A stretch of DNA of 30,154 bases, from the NCBI GenBank assembly GCA_002293065.1, contig DBCN01000074.1:865-31018 (forward strand), written 5' to 3'. The notes below the pieces were generated by a model. That model made no database searches and was not told where the DNA came from. It saw only the letters and a list, made by a program, of their open reading frames with translations. Source of the DNA: Opitutia bacterium UBA957 (GTDB taxonomy: Bacteria > Verrucomicrobiota > Verrucomicrobiia > Opitutales > UBA953). Both the position numbers and the translations under genes were made by a program. Every line of letters begins with the position of its first letter. The first letter of the stretch is position 1. This document shows, piece after piece, positions 1 through 8,225 of this stretch.

Positions 1-3
1 GGC

Positions 4-780
4 ATGAAGGTCTTCAGCCACGTCTACGTCGACCGCGTCGATTTCTGCTCCTTCGGCAATTCGCAGCCCTTCCGCGTCCGCATCGTCAACGCGTACAACG
101 AGAACCACGACTATTTCTACGTGAAGGTCGGCGACGCCTCCCGCGTCTGCGGACTCGAACTCGAGCACCTGCTGTCGCCCAATCGCATGCTCTACCTCAC
201 CCAAGGGGATACCTTGGTCGAGGAGCACGTCACCGGAATCCCCGGGGATATCTTCGCCGAGCAATGGCTCGAAGCGGGCCAACACCACCCGGTCCGTCTC
301 GCCAAGGAACTCATCAAGTTCGAGGAGCGCTGCCTCGTCCGCCTCCTCGGCGACATGCGGGCCTATAACTTCGTCATCGCCGTGACGCCGGACTTCGACG
401 CCACGGCCATCCGCGTCCGCGCGATGGATTTTGACCAGCAGTCCTACGACGGGCGGCTCCGCTTCTACCTCCCCGGGTCCTTCAAGGAAAACCGCCCCTA
501 CACCCAACTCTGCGCCCGGCACATCAACGCCGCCTCGGCGACCCAATACCGCCGGGAAGAGCAGTCGCTCATCCATCGCCGGTTGTTGGCGGCGCCCGAC
601 CGCGTCCGCGACCTCCTCGCCGCCATGGAGGCCAACGCCCTGTCCGCCCCCGAGAAGGCCAAGGAATTGGCCGATGGGCTGGCCGATTACCACCGGGACC
701 CCGCCTTCCGCCAGCATTCGACCATGGCGAGCCTCATCGGCGAAAGCTTGGCCCGTTTGGACCGAATCCTGCGCTCTTAA
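4..780 (+). CDS. Unrecognised protein with kinase-like motif layout (possibly 5'-partial)
   Basis: This 258-residue protein is not one I recognise by family. Seen in the sequence: a lysine in a strand-like VKVG segment (K41), a hinge-like TLVEEHV stretch (about 70-76), then GDMRAYNF (116-123) followed by AMDFDQQ (140-146). The order Lys, then GD...N, then DFD resembles the catalytic loop and metal-binding Asp of HipA-like or aminoglycoside-phosphotransferase-like kinases; that is inference from motif order only. The C-terminal third is helical and charged, with no signal peptide or membrane segment. The ATG lies three bases from the window edge and the frame is open to the edge, so the true start may be upstream. 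It ends 63 bp before purF on the same strand, so the two could be co-transcribed. The gene is very probably real, since its frame is intact and its codon use matches its neighbours; its function is unknown. Confidence 0.8.
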   Translation: MKVFSHVYVDRVDFCSFGNSQPFRVRIVNAYNENHDYFYVKVGDASRVCGLELEHLLSPNRMLYLTQGDTLVEEHVTGIPGDIFAEQWLEAGQHHPVRLAKELIKFEERCLVRLLGDMRAYNFVIAVTPDFDATAIRVRAMDFDQQSYDGRLRFYLPGSFKENRPYTQLCARHINAASATQYRREEQSLIHRRLLAAPDRVRDLLAAMEANALSAPEKAKELADGLADYHRDPAFRQHSTMASLIGESLARLDRILRS

Positions 781-843
781 GCGTCTGCGAAGAGTAAGCG
801 CTGGACAGGATAGGCGCCGACCCGACAAAGTCGGAAGCCTGCG

Positions 844-2757
844 ATGAGCGACTCCTTAAGGCACGAATGCGGCATTGCCCTTGTCCGGCTGACCAAGGAC
901 CTGAAATGGTATCAGGAGAAGTACGGCACCCCGCTCCACGGCTTCAACCAGCTCTTCCTCCTCATGGAGAAGCAGCACAACCGTGGCCAGGACGGCGCGG
1001 GCATCGGCAGCGTCAAGATCGGCGCCGAAAACGGCGAGGCGTTCCTCTTCCGCGACCGCGAAATCGGCGCCCAGGGCCTGACCCAGATCTTCACCCGCCA
1101 GATCAAGACCTACGCGGACAAGGTCCGGGAAGCGGTCATCGTCCCGGAGTTCCCCGAAACGGTGAAGCGCCACTTCGACTTCGGCGGCGAACTCCTCCTC
1201 GGCCACCTCCGCTACGGGACGTCCGGCAACTTCGATTCGGTCTCCTGCCACCCCTACGCGCGCAAGTCCATCTGGCCGACCCGCAACCTGCTGGTCGCCG
1301 GCAACTTCAACCTGACGAACACGCCCGACCTGAACGCCTCCCTCACGGAACGCGGCGCCCACGTCATCTACTCGACCGACACGCAGTCCATCCTCGAGGA
1401 AATCGGCTTCTGGCTCGACGAAGAACACGACCGCCTCTTCAAGGCGTTCAAGGACCAGGGGCTCGAAGGCATGGCCGTCCAGCACGAGATCTCCAAGCAC
1501 CTCGATGTCGGCAACGTCCTCCGCAAGGCGGCGAAGAACTGGGATGGCGGCTACGCCATCGCCGGGCTCATCGGCAACGGCGACTCCTTCGTCGTCCGCG
1601 ACCCGAACGGCATTCGCCCATGCTGGTATGTCCGCACGGACGACCTGATCGCCGTCGCCTCCGAGCGCGTGGCGCTCATGACCATCGTCGGCGCCACCCA
1701 GGCCGAAGTCCAAGAACTCCCGCCCGGCTCCGCGCTCATCATCAAGGCCGACGGCCGTCATACGGTGGAGTGCATCCACACCCCGGGCGAACGCCGTCAT
1801 TGCTCCTTCGAACGCATCTACTTCTCGCGCGGCAACGACCCCGAGATCTACGCCGAACGCAAGGCCCTCGGGGCCGCCCTCGCCGACGAAGTCATCCGCC
1901 TGATCAGCGACGACCATGACAAGGCGGTCTTCTCCTACATTCCGAACACGGCGGAAATCGCCTGGTACGGTTTGATGGAAGAACTCCGTATGCGTCGCCG
2001 CACGCAGGTCCGCGACCAGCTCCGCGACGCCTTGGCCAAGGGCGAACTCGACGCCGCCGCCATCGACCGACTCGTACTGGGTGGCTGGCCACGCGGCGAA
2101 AAGGTCGCCCATAAGGACGTCAAGCTCCGCACCTTCATCACGCAGGAGAAGAACCGCATGCAGATGGCTTCGCACGTCTACGACATCTCCTATGGCGCCG
2201 TCCGCGAAGGCGACACGCTCGTCTGCGTCGACGATTCCATCGTCCGCGGCACGACCCTCCGCCAATCGATCCTGCGCATCCTCGCCCGCCCCAACCCGAA
2301 GCGCATCGTGATCGCGTCGACGGCCCCGCAGATCCGTTACCCCGATTGCTACGGCATCGACATGTCCGAGATGGGTAAGTTCCTCGCCTTCCAGGCTGCG
2401 GTGGCGCTTTGCAAAGACCGTGGGATGACCGACCTCCTCCGCGAGGTCTACGAAGATTGCGTCGCGCAGTCGACCAAGCCGGCGGCCGAACTCAAGAACC
2501 ACGTGAAGCGCATCTATGAGGCGTTCTCCGACAAGGAGATCGCGGCGAAGGCGGCCGAGCTCGTCTACCCGACGAAGTCCGGCTGGAAGGGCGAACTCGT
2601 CCTCGTGTTCCAACAGATCAAGGACCTGCACAAGGCCTGTCCGACGAGCCACGGCGATTGGTACTTCACCGGCGACTACCCGACCCCGGGCGGTTACGGC
2701 GTGCTCAACCAAGCCTTCATCAACTTCTGGGAAAAGCGCGAAGGTCGCGCTTATTGA
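844..2757 (+). CDS. purF: Amidophosphoribosyltransferase, long PurF-type
   Basis: This enzyme catalyses the first committed step of purine synthesis: glutamine-derived ammonia is transferred to PRPP to give phosphoribosylamine. The N-terminal half is a class II glutamine amidotransferase; Cys9 in HECGI is the expected nucleophile after removal of a short propeptide, and HLRYGTSG (around 121-128) is a conserved GATase segment. The C-terminal half is a type I phosphoribosyltransferase with the PRPP loop VCVDDSIVRGTT (about 460-471). At 637 residues it is clearly longer than the roughly 470-500-residue canonical PurF. This matches the long form I associate with Bacteroidota and Verrucomicrobiota, and an insertion lies between the two domains. 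Its TGA stop directly abuts the stop of the convergent downstream gene. Other purine genes (purN, purK, purE) follow within 6 kb. Confidence 0.95.
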   Translation: MSDSLRHECGIALVRLTKDLKWYQEKYGTPLHGFNQLFLLMEKQHNRGQDGAGIGSVKIGAENGEAFLFRDREIGAQGLTQIFTRQIKTYADKVREAVIVPEFPETVKRHFDFGGELLLGHLRYGTSGNFDSVSCHPYARKSIWPTRNLLVAGNFNLTNTPDLNASLTERGAHVIYSTDTQSILEEIGFWLDEEHDRLFKAFKDQGLEGMAVQHEISKHLDVGNVLRKAAKNWDGGYAIAGLIGNGDSFVVRDPNGIRPCWYVRTDDLIAVASERVALMTIVGATQAEVQELPPGSALIIKADGRHTVECIHTPGERRHCSFERIYFSRGNDPEIYAERKALGAALADEVIRLISDDHDKAVFSYIPNTAEIAWYGLMEELRMRRRTQVRDQLRDALAKGELDAAAIDRLVLGGWPRGEKVAHKDVKLRTFITQEKNRMQMASHVYDISYGAVREGDTLVCVDDSIVRGTTLRQSILRILARPNPKRIVIASTAPQIRYPDCYGIDMSEMGKFLAFQAAVALCKDRGMTDLLREVYEDCVAQSTKPAAELKNHVKRIYEAFSDKEIAAKAAELVYPTKSGWKGELVLVFQQIKDLHKACPTSHGDWYFTGDYPTPGGYGVLNQAFINFWEKREGRAY

Positions 2758-4053
2758 TCAGGCGTAGATCCGGAACGGGGCCGTCCGCGCGCGGAAGGCT
2801 TCCGCCTCGGCGTTCCATTGCGCCTGCCACCGCGGCAAGTCGACGGCCGCCCCGCGCAGGCGGAGCTCCTCGTAGAACGCTTCGCTGCCGGTGTGCTTGA
2901 TGAAGAGGTCGCGTTCGTTCTTTGTGGCGCGCGCGAAGGGGTTCGCCGGGTCCCAGAGGCAGGCTTGCCGCATCATGTGCAGCGAGAGCGCCGTAGGCCG
3001 GAACTTCGCCCAATCGTTGATGGCGGTGTACACGCCCTGCGTGCCGTCGGGCATGAGCTTCGGCTCCAACAGCAGGCCCGGAACCGCGTTGCCCAAGGCG
3101 GCGATGAGGTCGGCGGCCTTGCGTCGGCTGTACTTGATGAAACGGAAATGCATCTCCTCGCCGAAGGTGTGGCTGAAGTCGCCAAGCTGGCAGCCGAGGC
3201 CGACCATGGCGTAACCCAACGCCGCTTGCGCGGTGGGAATGCGCGGCGAGGTGGGGACCCAATTCAAGCCGGTCCGATTCCACGTGAGCGCCCGGCTCCA
3301 ACCGCGCATCGGGACGACTTCAAGGAACCCGCGGCGGCGCTGTTCTTCCGTGAGCTCGAGGATGCCGGGCGTCGCGACCGCCCAGCGGGCGATTTCGCCG
3401 ATGGTGAGCCCGTGCACATACGGCATCTCGTAGGCGCCGACGTAGCTGCGCCATTTGCGGTCGAGGAAGGGCCCATCGACCTTCTCGCCGCCCAAGGGGT
3501 TCGGGCGGTCGAGGACGATGACGCGGATCGGTCGCGGCAGCGCGAAGCACGCTTCGATGACGTACCGCATGCAACTGATGTACGTGTAGGAGCGCGACCC
3601 GACGTCCTGGAAGTCGATGACGATGGCGTCGAGACCCTCGAGCATCTCCGGGGTCGGTCGGCGCGTCGCGCCATAGAGCGAATAGACCGGCAGGCCCGTG
3701 CGGGCGTCCTTCGCGTTCTTGACCGCGATTTCCGCGGCGGCGGATCCATCGATGCCGTGCTCGGGTCCGAAGAGCTTCGTGAGCCGCACGCCCGGGGCGT
3801 TCGCCAAGACGTCCGCCGTGCGCTTGCCCGCGGCGTTCATGCCGGCGCGGTGCGTGACGAGTCCACACCGCACGCCGCGCAAGGTGGCGAAGCCCGCCGC
3901 CGTCAGGACATCGATACCGAGCTGCGTCTGGGCGACGGTGGGCGCGGGCGGAGGCGCTCCTTGGACGCCGGACGGAAGCAAGGATGCCCCGAGCGAACCC
4001 AGGGCGGTGAGACGAAAGAACGCGCGGCGATCCATGGATGAGGGCGAGGGCAT
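2758..4053 (-). CDS. NamZ-like exo-beta-N-acetylmuramidase (DUF1343, GH171), Tat-exported
   Basis: This 431-residue protein belongs to the DUF1343/YbbC family, whose characterised member NamZ removes terminal MurNAc from peptidoglycan fragments. Diagnostic segments are GLVTHRAG (64-71), LFGPEHGIDG (94-103, containing a Glu expected in the active site), IDFQDVGSRSYTY, LDRPNPLGGEKVDGP and YVHGLTIGE. The N-terminus has a twin-arginine pattern (RRAFFRL) followed by a hydrophobic stretch and an Ala-rich cleavage region, so export by Tat to the periplasm is likely. A second in-frame ATG at 4035 (MDRRAFF) would place the twin arginine at residues 3-4, which is more usual for a Tat signal, so either start is possible. 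A role in peptidoglycan turnover or recycling is inferred from the family. It converges on purF with no intervening base. Confidence 0.85.
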   Translation of the reverse strand: MPSPSSMDRRAFFRLTALGSLGASLLPSGVQGAPPPAPTVAQTQLGIDVLTAAGFATLRGVRCGLVTHRAGMNAAGKRTADVLANAPGVRLTKLFGPEHGIDGSAAAEIAVKNAKDARTGLPVYSLYGATRRPTPEMLEGLDAIVIDFQDVGSRSYTYISCMRYVIEACFALPRPIRVIVLDRPNPLGGEKVDGPFLDRKWRSYVGAYEMPYVHGLTIGEIARWAVATPGILELTEEQRRRGFLEVVPMRGWSRALTWNRTGLNWVPTSPRIPTAQAALGYAMVGLGCQLGDFSHTFGEEMHFRFIKYSRRKAADLIAALGNAVPGLLLEPKLMPDGTQGVYTAINDWAKFRPTALSLHMMRQACLWDPANPFARATKNERDLFIKHTGSEAFYEELRLRGAAVDLPRWQAQWNAEAEAFRARTAPFRIYA

Positions 4054-4136
4054 CTTCGGCCGAATCCGAGGGGGTTCAAAGGTTGATTTTGAAAATCCGT
4101 TTGCAGGCGCACCCGACCGGCGACACCTTCCCCGCC

Positions 4137-4721
4137 ATGCGCGTCGCCCTCCTTGGCTCCGGTCGCGGCTCCAACGCCGACGCCGTCCTCCGTGCCCAAG
4201 CGAACGGTCAACTTGGCTTGGCCGAGGTCATCGGCATCTACTGCGACCTCCCCACGGCTCCGATGCTCGCGCTCGGTCCCAAGTACGGCGTCCCGGCCAC
4301 CTTCCTGGACCCCGGTCCTTTCAAAACGAAATTCTCGCCCGAGCAGGAAGCCTTCTGGGCCCGCACCTTGGCCGAAGAGGGGGTCGACCTCATCGTCTTG
4401 GCGGGCTTCATGCGCGTGGTGAAGGCCCCCTTGCTCGAGCCTTTTGCCGGGCGGATCATCAACCTGCACCCCACCCTGCTCCCAGCCTTCCCCGGACTCG
4501 ACGGTATCGGCCAGACCTGGCGGGCCGGCGTCCCCGAAGGTGGCTGCACGGTCCATTGGGTCACGGCGGAGGTCGATGGCGGGGCCCACCTCGGTCAGAC
4601 CAAGGTCCCCCGTGCGGCGGACGACACCCTCGAGACGTTCGCCCAAAAGGTCCATGCCGCCGAGCACGCCCTGCTCCCCCGCGTGATCGCCGAAATCGCC
4701 ACCCGTTTCCACACCCGATGA
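4137..4721 (+). CDS. purN: Phosphoribosylglycinamide formyltransferase
   Basis: PurN formylates GAR to FGAR with 10-formyl-tetrahydrofolate, the third step of purine synthesis. The start chosen is the ATG at 4137, which puts MRVALLGSGRGSN at the N-terminus as in the family; the frame is open upstream to 4038, but that extension is not PurN-like. Recognisable motifs are GSGRGSN (phosphate binding), INLHPTLLPAFPG (containing the catalytic Asn and His) and GGCTVHWVTAEVDGG (containing the catalytic Asp). The 194-residue length is normal. The segment between FPGLDG and GCTVH differs somewhat from E. coli, but all catalytic positions are present. The 3' end overlaps prmA by four bases (ATGA), suggesting translational coupling. 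No clear Shine-Dalgarno is visible upstream. Confidence 0.92.
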   Translation: MRVALLGSGRGSNADAVLRAQANGQLGLAEVIGIYCDLPTAPMLALGPKYGVPATFLDPGPFKTKFSPEQEAFWARTLAEEGVDLIVLAGFMRVVKAPLLEPFAGRIINLHPTLLPAFPGLDGIGQTWRAGVPEGGCTVHWVTAEVDGGAHLGQTKVPRAADDTLETFAQKVHAAEHALLPRVIAEIATRFHTR

Positions 4722-5602
4722 TCGAACTCCGCTGCCCCATCCACGAAGACATGGTCCAGCCCTTGGAGGACCATTTCTGCGAACTGACGCGTTCATCTTG
4801 GATGCTCTTCCATGAAGGCCCCGGGAAGCCGCATTTCGTGATGGGGTATTTCGAGACGAAGGACGAAGCCGACGCCGCCTGGGCCGGCTTGCGCAAGGCC
4901 TTCAAGAAGCTCCCTGAAAAATACGACGAGACGGTGCTGGCCGATAAGGACTGGAAGGAAGCCTACAAGGAACACCTGAAGCCGTGGGACCACGGCCGGC
5001 TCCATTGGGTGCCGGCCTGGATGCGCGGGAAGCACGCCGTGCCGGCGGACGCGGCCGTGATCTGGTTCGATGCCGGCCTGGCCTTCGGCACTGGCGACCA
5101 CCCGACGACCCGCCTTTGTGCGATCCGCCTACTCGACTACTTGGAGACCAAGCCCGCCGCCCAAGTGTCCGTGACCGACGCCGGTTGCGGCTCGGGCATC
5201 CTCGCTCTGTCCGCCGCGCAGCTCGGTTGCGGCCGCATCGCCGGCTTCGACCGCGACCCGGAATCCGTCCGCGTCAGCATCGCGAACCGCGAAGATAATG
5301 GGATCGCCGATGATCGCGTGGCCTTCCACCACGCCGGCCTGGAGGAAGGGTTCAAATTGACCGGTCCCGCCGACGTCGTGCTGGCCAACATCATCAGCGA
5401 CGTGCTTTGCATCTACGCCGACGACCTCGTGAAGGCCGTGACCCCGGGTGGCGTCCTCGCCCTCAGCGGGATCCTCGCGAAAGAGCAGGCCGCGGTCCGG
5501 GCCCACTTCGAGGCCAAGTGCGGCGCCGCTTGGGGCTCGGTGCAGGCCGATGGCCGCGTCATGGGTGAATGGAGCGACGTCGCGTTGTTCCGTCCGGCCT
5601 AA
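4718..5602 (+). CDS. prmA: Ribosomal protein L11 methyltransferase
   Basis: PrmA trimethylates ribosomal protein L11 using S-adenosylmethionine. The 294-residue protein has the two-part PrmA layout. An N-terminal substrate-recognition domain (about 1-95) is joined to a Rossmann methyltransferase domain. Signature segments are FDAGLAFGTGDHPTTRLC (family consensus FGTGxHPTT), the SAM-binding DAGCGSGILALSAAQLG and VLANI (the NxxPY-like position is NI, as in PrmA). The start at 4718 is fixed by the ATGA overlap with purN; a longer frame reaching back to 3698 runs antisense through the muramidase gene and is not real. It is probably co-transcribed with purN and the membrane-protein gene after it. 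The family assignment is firm; the methylated substrate is assumed from the family. Confidence 0.93.
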   Translation: MIELRCPIHEDMVQPLEDHFCELTRSSWMLFHEGPGKPHFVMGYFETKDEADAAWAGLRKAFKKLPEKYDETVLADKDWKEAYKEHLKPWDHGRLHWVPAWMRGKHAVPADAAVIWFDAGLAFGTGDHPTTRLCAIRLLDYLETKPAAQVSVTDAGCGSGILALSAAQLGCGRIAGFDRDPESVRVSIANREDNGIADDRVAFHHAGLEEGFKLTGPADVVLANIISDVLCIYADDLVKAVTPGGVLALSGILAKEQAAVRAHFEAKCGAAWGSVQADGRVMGEWSDVALFRPA

Positions 5603-5663
5603 TACCTCGCGGCCCCGCACCGTCCGGATTGCGCCCGCTCGGTTTCCCGTTTTGCTGACCGCC

Positions 5664-6119
5664 ATGGAGAACTCCAAGACCCTGCAGTCGATCCGCTACG
5701 CGCGCTGGTCGAGCCTCGCGTTCGCCGCGCTCTGCGTGGGCCTTGGGGTGCTCGAGCTTATCGGCGGATTCCAGCTGGGTCCGCTGCACATCCCGCCGCG
5801 CTGGAACCCGGCCTACGTGACCTTCCCGGTCGCGCTGAAGGTGGAATGCTGGTTCTTCTTCTTCTTCGCGGCCCTGCTGCTGATCCCTTGGCAGCGCACG
5901 CCCGATGACCGCACGTGGCGTCGCTGGTTCACGGTCCTCTGCGTTGCTGCGTTGGTGTTCGCCTTCGCGATGATCTCCGAGGTCATGGCCAAGAACTACA
6001 TCGCGAACGCCCAGAAGATGAAGGCGCGCATCCCGGTCTTCCAGGCGATCCTGCTCTTCGTCTCGCTCGGCCAGATCCCGATCGCGCTGTTCTCGCGCAA
6101 GCCCGAGCTGCTCGACTGA
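5664..6119 (+). CDS. Small integral membrane protein, unknown function
   Basis: This is a 151-residue protein with about four hydrophobic helices: roughly 15-36, 53-73 (rich in Phe), 86-107 and 122-141. Basic residues flank the helices. No conserved catalytic motif is visible and I do not recognise the family. The ATG at 5664 was chosen because it begins a typical membrane-protein N-terminus; the open frame upstream to 5448 overlaps prmA in another frame. It lies 61 bp after prmA and may share its transcript. Its TGA stop touches the stop of the next, convergent membrane-protein gene. It is likely to be real because the hydrophobic periodicity is strong. Confidence 0.75.
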   Translation: MENSKTLQSIRYARWSSLAFAALCVGLGVLELIGGFQLGPLHIPPRWNPAYVTFPVALKVECWFFFFFAALLLIPWQRTPDDRTWRRWFTVLCVAALVFAFAMISEVMAKNYIANAQKMKARIPVFQAILLFVSLGQIPIALFSRKPELLD

Positions 6120-6500
6120 TCAGGGCGAGAGCGTGGCGACCATCTGGCGCCAAGGAATCAACCAAGGCCAGACGAGGACGATCACCGCAAAAGAACCGGC
6201 GATGCCCGCGGGGATTTCGCGGGCGCGACCAGCCAGAAGTCGCGGTAGCGCGTAGGTCACCAGCCAGATGGATTTATAGATAACCTGGAACGCGAGCAGC
6301 CAAAGGAAACTGCCTGGCCAAACGGCCCCGAGCACGGAGCCGGCAAGGATGGCCAACCACAAGGAGCCGACCAAGGTGCGCCAGCCCGCGCTTTCCGTGA
6401 ACGCGCCTTGATCCGTCACCGACGGCCGCAGCAAAGTGCCTAGGCCGATCGGGACCAAAATCAGAATGTTTGCCCAGAAGAGATACTGCGGGGCCGCCAT
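6120..6500 (-). CDS. Small integral membrane protein, unknown function
   Basis: This 126-residue protein has four predicted membrane helices (about 6-24, 42-62, 66-86 and 98-117) joined by short loops and a basic patch (LLAGRAR) before the last helix. I do not recognise a family. It is the last gene of the minus-strand run, starting three bases after the purK stop, so translational coupling to purK is likely. Its stop abuts the stop of the convergent gene on the other strand. It is not obviously related in sequence to that convergent membrane protein, although size and topology are similar. Confidence 0.72.
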   Translation of the reverse strand: MAAPQYLFWANILILVPIGLGTLLRPSVTDQGAFTESAGWRTLVGSLWLAILAGSVLGAVWPGSFLWLLAFQVIYKSIWLVTYALPRLLAGRAREIPAGIAGSFAVIVLVWPWLIPWRQMVATLSP

Positions 6501-6503
6501 GGC

Positions 6504-7643
6504 TTAGGCCGACAGCGTGGCGAAGAGCCCTTCGGCGCGGCGGAGGGCTTCCGCCAGCGTCGGCGCGGTCACGGTGACGTGGCCCATCTTGCGGCCCGGC
6601 GCCGCCGTGCCTTTATCGTAGAGGTGCAACTTGGCCGAAGGATCCGCGAGGACCTGGGTCCAGTCGGGCGCTTGGCCGTTCTTCCAGAGATCGCCCAGGA
6701 GGTTGAGCATGACCGACGGCTGCAAGGGCTTCGTGCCGCCCAAGGGCAGCCCGCACACGGCGCGGATGTGCTGCTCGAACTGCGACGTCTCGTTGGCGTC
6801 GAAGGTCTGGTGCCCGCTGTTGTGCGGACGCGGGGCGAGTTCGTTGACGACGATGCGCCCGTCTTGCACGAACATCTCGACGGCCAGCAAGCCGACGAGG
6901 CCGATCTGCTCCGCAATGCCCAAGGCCAAGGTGCGGGCTTCCGTCGCGGTCGCGGCGGAAATGCGGGCCGGCGAAAGCGAAAGGTGGAGGATGTGGTTCC
7001 GATGCAGGTTCTCCGCGGCGTCGTAGACGGCGGTGCGACCATCGACGGTCCGCGCGACGAGCACCGAAATCTCGAGCTGGAATGGCACCCAGGCCTCCAA
7101 GACGCCGACGCCTCCGCCGATCTTATTCCAAGCCGCGGCGAGGTCGGCCGCGGCCGTCGGCAGCTTGACCTGCCCTTTGCCATCGTAACCGAAATCCGCG
7201 GTCTTCAGCACGCACGGGAATCCGATGGTCCGCACCGCGGCCTGCAGTTCGGCGAGCGACGAGACGACGGCGAAATTCGCGCAGGGAATCCCGGACGCGC
7301 GGAGGAATTCCTTTTCGCGCCGACGGTTCTGGCAGATGGCGAGGACGTTGGCCGAAGGATGGCTCGGGATGGACTGCGCCACGAATTCGACCGTCGCCGG
7401 CGGGATGTTCTCGAATTCGAGGGTGATCCGACCGCACCCCTGGGCGAAACGCGTCAACGCCGCGGTATCGTTCCACTCCGCCGCGGTGTGGTCATCGGCG
7501 ATGGCGGCCGCGCAGGCTTGCGCGGAGGGATCGAAGGTCTTCACCTTGTAGCCCATCCGCCGAGCCGCGATCGCGGACATGCGACCCAACTGGCCGCCGC
7601 CCAGAATCCCGATCGTCCCACCCGGCAGCAACGGACGCTCCAT
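6504..7643 (-). CDS. purK: N5-carboxyaminoimidazole ribonucleotide synthase
   Basis: PurK carboxylates AIR with ATP and bicarbonate to N5-CAIR, the substrate of PurE. The 379-residue protein has the ATP-grasp layout. An N-terminal Rossmann-like part begins GGTIGILGGGQLGRM. The central ATP-binding segment has VLKTADFGYDGKGQ, and EAWVPFQLEISVLVAR carries the acidic residues that follow. The region VNELAPRPHNSGHQTFDA matches the PurK metal- and substrate-binding segment. Length is normal. It follows purE after three bases and precedes the membrane-protein gene after three bases, with the same 11-base sequence (CTAAGCCATGG) at both junctions. No truncation or missing motif was found. Confidence 0.95.
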   Translation of the reverse strand: MERPLLPGGTIGILGGGQLGRMSAIAARRMGYKVKTFDPSAQACAAAIADDHTAAEWNDTAALTRFAQGCGRITLEFENIPPATVEFVAQSIPSHPSANVLAICQNRRREKEFLRASGIPCANFAVVSSLAELQAAVRTIGFPCVLKTADFGYDGKGQVKLPTAAADLAAAWNKIGGGVGVLEAWVPFQLEISVLVARTVDGRTAVYDAAENLHRNHILHLSLSPARISAATATEARTLALGIAEQIGLVGLLAVEMFVQDGRIVVNELAPRPHNSGHQTFDANETSQFEQHIRAVCGLPLGGTKPLQPSVMLNLLGDLWKNGQAPDWTQVLADPSAKLHLYDKGTAAPGRKMGHVTVTAPTLAEALRRAEGLFATLSA

Positions 7644-7646
7644 GGC

Positions 7647-8174
7647 TTAGCGCTGCTTCCGGCCCTTCTGGCCGGGGATGGGGTTATCCAGGACGGCCTT
7701 GGTCTGCTTGGCGCGGAATTGATCCAGGCGCACCGCCAGCGCGGTGTCGTTCAAGGCGAGGATGGCGGCCGCACCGAGGGCCGCGTTGATCGCGCCCGCG
7801 CGCCCGATGGCGAAGGTATGCACCGGGATGCCGGCCGGCATCTGGACGATCGAGAGCAGCGAATCAATGCCGTCGAGAGCCTTGGATTGGACCGGGACGC
7901 CCATCACCGGGAGGACGGTCATCGCGGCGGCCATGCCGGGGAGATGGGCGGCGCCGCCGGCCCCGGCGATGATGACCTTCAAGCCGCGCTTCTTGGCGGT
8001 CAGGGCGTAGTCCTTCAGCTTAAGGGGGGTGCGATGCGCGCTCACGACCTCGGACTCGAACGGAACGCCCAAGCCTTTTAGAGTGTCCGCCGCATGGATC
8101 ATCGTCTCCCAATCGGATTGCGAACCCATGATGATGCCGACAACCGGAGCGGGTGAGGAAGACTTGCGAGCCAT
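7647..8174 (-). CDS. purE: N5-carboxyaminoimidazole ribonucleotide mutase
   Basis: PurE converts N5-CAIR to CAIR. The 175-residue protein carries the class I PurE signatures: IMGSQSDWE near the N-terminus, SAHRTP (the catalytic His segment), IAGAGGAAHLPGM and the GIDSLLSIVQMPAGIPV segment. The C-terminus has a lysine-rich tail beyond the usual domain end. It lies immediately upstream of purK, the enzyme that makes its substrate. The minus-strand cluster upstream of purE contains the sugar dehydratase gene, whose stop is 51 bp away, so a separate purE promoter or readthrough are both possible. Confidence 0.95.
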   Translation of the reverse strand: MARKSSSPAPVVGIIMGSQSDWETMIHAADTLKGLGVPFESEVVSAHRTPLKLKDYALTAKKRGLKVIIAGAGGAAHLPGMAAAMTVLPVMGVPVQSKALDGIDSLLSIVQMPAGIPVHTFAIGRAGAINAALGAAAILALNDTALAVRLDQFRAKQTKAVLDNPIPGQKGRKQR

Positions 8175-8225
8175 GCCGTCAGCGTGGCGATATCCGCCAA
8201 CGCTGTGAAGCCCGAAGCGTAAAAA

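Noticed and set aside
856..2712. Long minus-strand open frame of 618 codons opposite purF
   Set aside because: It mirrors the codons of purF in a GC-rich genome, has a low-complexity Val/Asp/Glu/Arg-rich product and no recognisable domain. Similar mirror frames lie at 2818-4041, 6579-8081, 8340-9584, 10855-12018, 21526-23196 and 28122-29597 and were rejected for the same reason.
3284..3299. CACGTG-centred sequence resembling parS
   Set aside because: Only the central part matches; the outer bases differ at several positions, so it is not a credible ParB site.
3698..4717. N-terminal extension of prmA by 340 codons
   Set aside because: The extension runs antisense through the muramidase gene and out of frame through purN, and its sequence is Arg/Pro-rich. 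The ATGA overlap at 4718 gives the natural start.
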